Part shown: positions 7,804 through 10,027 of the stretch, piece after piece
Layout of the letters: each line of letters starts with the position of its first letter
Position numbering within the stretch: position 1 is the stretch's first letter
From: Conidiobolus incongruus B7586
Lineage: Eukaryota > Entomophthoromycota > Entomophthoromycetes > Entomophthorales > Conidiobolaceae
Assembly: GCA_000697335.1 (NCBI GenBank)
Contig: JNEM01008804.1
Span: 1-10,027 of the forward strand
DNA: 10,027 bases
Reading direction: 5' to 3'
Made by a program: the position numbers and the translations under genes
Notes under the pieces: model-generated
What the model saw: only the letters and a program-made list of their open reading frames with translations
What the model was told of the DNA's origin: nothing
Databases searched by the model: none

Positions 7804-8060
7804 TTTAAATTAATTTGAATTGATAAATTTCCAACTATAATATTAAAGAATAAGAGGATTCTTAGCTAAAATTGATTTTATAGTCACTCTCTGAATAATA
7901 AAGAATTGGTTAAAATTTAACATTAAATCCAACTTGTACCCTCTAACTTCCATTTTACATTTTAACCTATTTTTGGGAAATTTTTTAGCTTTTTAATTGG
8001 TTTGATAATTTAGATTAATAATTATTATTGGTTTAATTTTTTATAAGATGACGTGTTATT
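7804..8060 (-). promoter_or_regulatory. GDI1 upstream region with CCAAT boxes
   Basis: Read on the minus strand, CCAAT occurs at 7909-7905, 8000-7996 and 8031-8027, about 100, 195 and 225 nt before the ATG. This is the usual range for the HAP/NF-Y complex in fungi. An acceptor-like TATTATAG lies about 30 nt upstream of the ATG and could end a 5' UTR intron, but no donor can be fixed. CCAAT can occur by chance, so the assignment is modest. Confidence 0.4.
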
Positions 8061-9224
8061 TTAAGATGGTAAAAAATCATAATAATCATTGGGTAATTTA
8101 AAATAACAATTTTTGTATAAAAGTTAATTGTGAAAATTTAGATATCTGAGTATGGTATTTAATATTTCAGATAATAATAAATCATGAAGCTATAAGTTGG
8201 AGACCAATGCTGAGACATATTGTACCTTATAATGCTATTAAATATTGAATTTCTAACTCGATATAAAAAGCTATGATTACAATTTTTATTTCAAAAAATC
8301 TCACATTTCGATACATATTGGTAATTAATTAATGCGCTATTGAATATGTATTTTTTTCAAAATATTTTTCAATATTGTATTTTAATTAAAGTTTTAATAT
8401 ATATTTGATAAAACAATAATCAATAACTTTATGATGATTGATAAAGATGTGGTATTAAGATATATTAAGACATATCACTATATGAATAGTATTTCATGTT
8501 TTATATACCCTTAATATAATGAAATTTTATTTGATGTTATAAAGTACACATTTCTTTTACTTGAAACTGGCATTAAAATTTGAATTTTATTACAATGAAA
8601 TTTTAAAAATAAAAAGTGAATTGTTTATATTATATTTCGATATTTATTGATATTTATTATATATATCTAATAATGTTATTAATTTAATCAATTAATATAA
8701 TACAATAATTCTAATAAAACTAATTATTTTTCAAATTAATACTATATCCAATTTTATATTTCTATTGTATATCTATCTTTAAAAAATAGATTGTGATCAT
8801 ATCCTACTAACAAAAACATTGATATAATTAAAACTCCAAGCTTTAGATGATATATTTTTTGATGAAAAATTTTATATTATGCTAATATAAGAAATTAGAT
8901 CATGATTCATATATAAATAAATTATCAAATTACAATATATAATAGATTGAGTAACAAAACTATCATTGGTATTAAAGATAGTGGAGTATGAATTTTATTT
9001 TATTTTAAAGTCTATATTTGTATTCTTTTAAATTTTGTGGATTATTAGTTTTGAAACATCACTAGTTATACTCTGAACAATATGAGATTGACAAAATTTA
9101 AATTATAATTTTAAATGCTATTTCAACTAGCAACCAAAAAATAGTATATAGTATTTGAAATATTTATTGGTTGGTTAGAACTATAACAGTCATTTTTCGT
9201 AAAATAAATTTTAAATTAATCTTT

Positions 9225-9261
<37 letters not shown>

Positions 9262-10027
9262 TAATAAAATCTTAATACTAAAAATTTTAATATTATCTTT
9301 GCAAAACTAATTTTAATAAAATATTTAATATTTTGCAATAAAAATATATTTTTTAATAATATATACTTGAAAGCTAATTATAACCATATGATTATTCTAA
9401 TTTGAATATTTAATCTGTTTTTATTATATTAAATTACAAGTATATATCAATTATTTTTTCTCATTAATTAAATAAGATGATAATAAAACAATATTAACAA
9501 GTTTGATTGAAAATTAAAAAAATTTATTATAATATTTAACCTCAGAACAAGGTTATTATAATGAAATATTATTTTTATTAGTGTAGAAATTAAATTATAG
9601 CATAATTTTAAAATTAAAATTAATTAAATAAATTAATAAATAATAAATAAAATTTAATAAATAATATAGAATTAATAGCCTTTTTTATTATTATTACCTT
9701 TTTTTATATTTTTAATAAGCTTCAAATATCTAAAAATGTTTTTTTATTAAAGACTAAAATTTAATATTTCACAAACTAATTTAATTTCTTTGTAGGAATT
9801 TTTTTTCTTATAAGCTGATTTTTTAATCTACTAAAATAATTATCATAATATAAGTTATAATCAATTGAGTATATTAAATATGGTAACTCTTTCTAGTTTT
9901 TTTAAATACAAAATCTTTTATAGTTTTAACTCTATATATTTTTTAATTATTATACAAAATAGTTAATATCTTTAATTTATATTAAGAATATTATTTAAAG
10001 ATTATTTTATTTAAATATATAATATAT
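8061..10027. other. AT-rich spacer, no gene recognised
   Basis: Very AT-rich DNA with dense stops in all frames. A TA microsatellite lies at 9228-9258. A slightly GC-richer patch at about 8171-8248 carries a 25-codon frame after a TTTCAG, with no family resemblance. No tRNA, rRNA or transposon features were seen. The window ends inside this spacer. Confidence 0.65.
9228..9258. repeat. TA dinucleotide microsatellite
   Basis: An uninterrupted run of about fifteen TA units in spacer, the longest pure dinucleotide repeat in the window. Confidence 0.92.

Noticed and set aside
8066-8248. A possible two-exon 34-residue microprotein on the plus strand (ATG at 8066, intron 8093-8170)
   Set aside because: GT-AG borders and frame are compatible, but the peptide is short and unrecognised, and such joins are easy to find by chance in AT-rich DNA.
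1-10027. Transposons, viral relics, CRISPR, rRNA or tRNA genes
   Set aside because: No transposase, reverse transcriptase, integrase or capsid motifs, no long terminal repeats, no regularly spaced repeats and no RNA-gene signatures were seen on either strand.

Overview
The window looks like nuclear DNA of a fungus, most likely an early-diverging lineage with a very AT-rich genome. The evidence is short GT-AG introns (53-67 nt, one of 130 nt), spacers that are extremely AT-rich while exons sit near 35-45% GC by eye, CCAAT and T-rich promoter sequence, and three fungal-looking proteins. Anaerobic gut fungi (Neocallimastigomycota), Glomeromycotina and some Zoopagomycota have genomes of this type; the window alone does not decide between them.

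Layout: 1-1060 is AT-rich spacer. 1061-1834 (minus) is a five-exon VPS25 gene, the ESCRT-II subunit, which appears only when short exons are joined by hand. 1835-3975 is a 2.1 kb spacer with two purine/G-rich islands and, near its right end, a T-rich promoter. 3976-4740 (plus) is an intronless gene for a secreted-then-anchored, mucin-like single-pass membrane protein. 4741-6295 is the spacer between convergent genes; it holds microsatellites, a 12-bp hairpin and an unexplained GC-richer island with open reading frames on both strands. 6296-7803 (minus) is a three-exon Rab GDP-dissociation inhibitor gene (GDI1) whose first coding exon is only the ATG. 7804-10027 is its promoter followed by AT-rich spacer.

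The two recognised housekeeping genes both serve endomembrane traffic: GDI1 recycles Rab GTPases between membranes and cytosol, and VPS25 acts in multivesicular-body sorting. The membrane protein would be a passenger of that pathway, ending at the cell surface. These are separate transcription units and nothing suggests an operon or gene cluster. No rRNA, tRNA, CRISPR or complete mobile element was recognised. I found no convincing new multi-gene system. The best leads are the ATG-only exon with its unusual intron, the unassigned island at about 4940-5142, and the lineage-specific surface protein.
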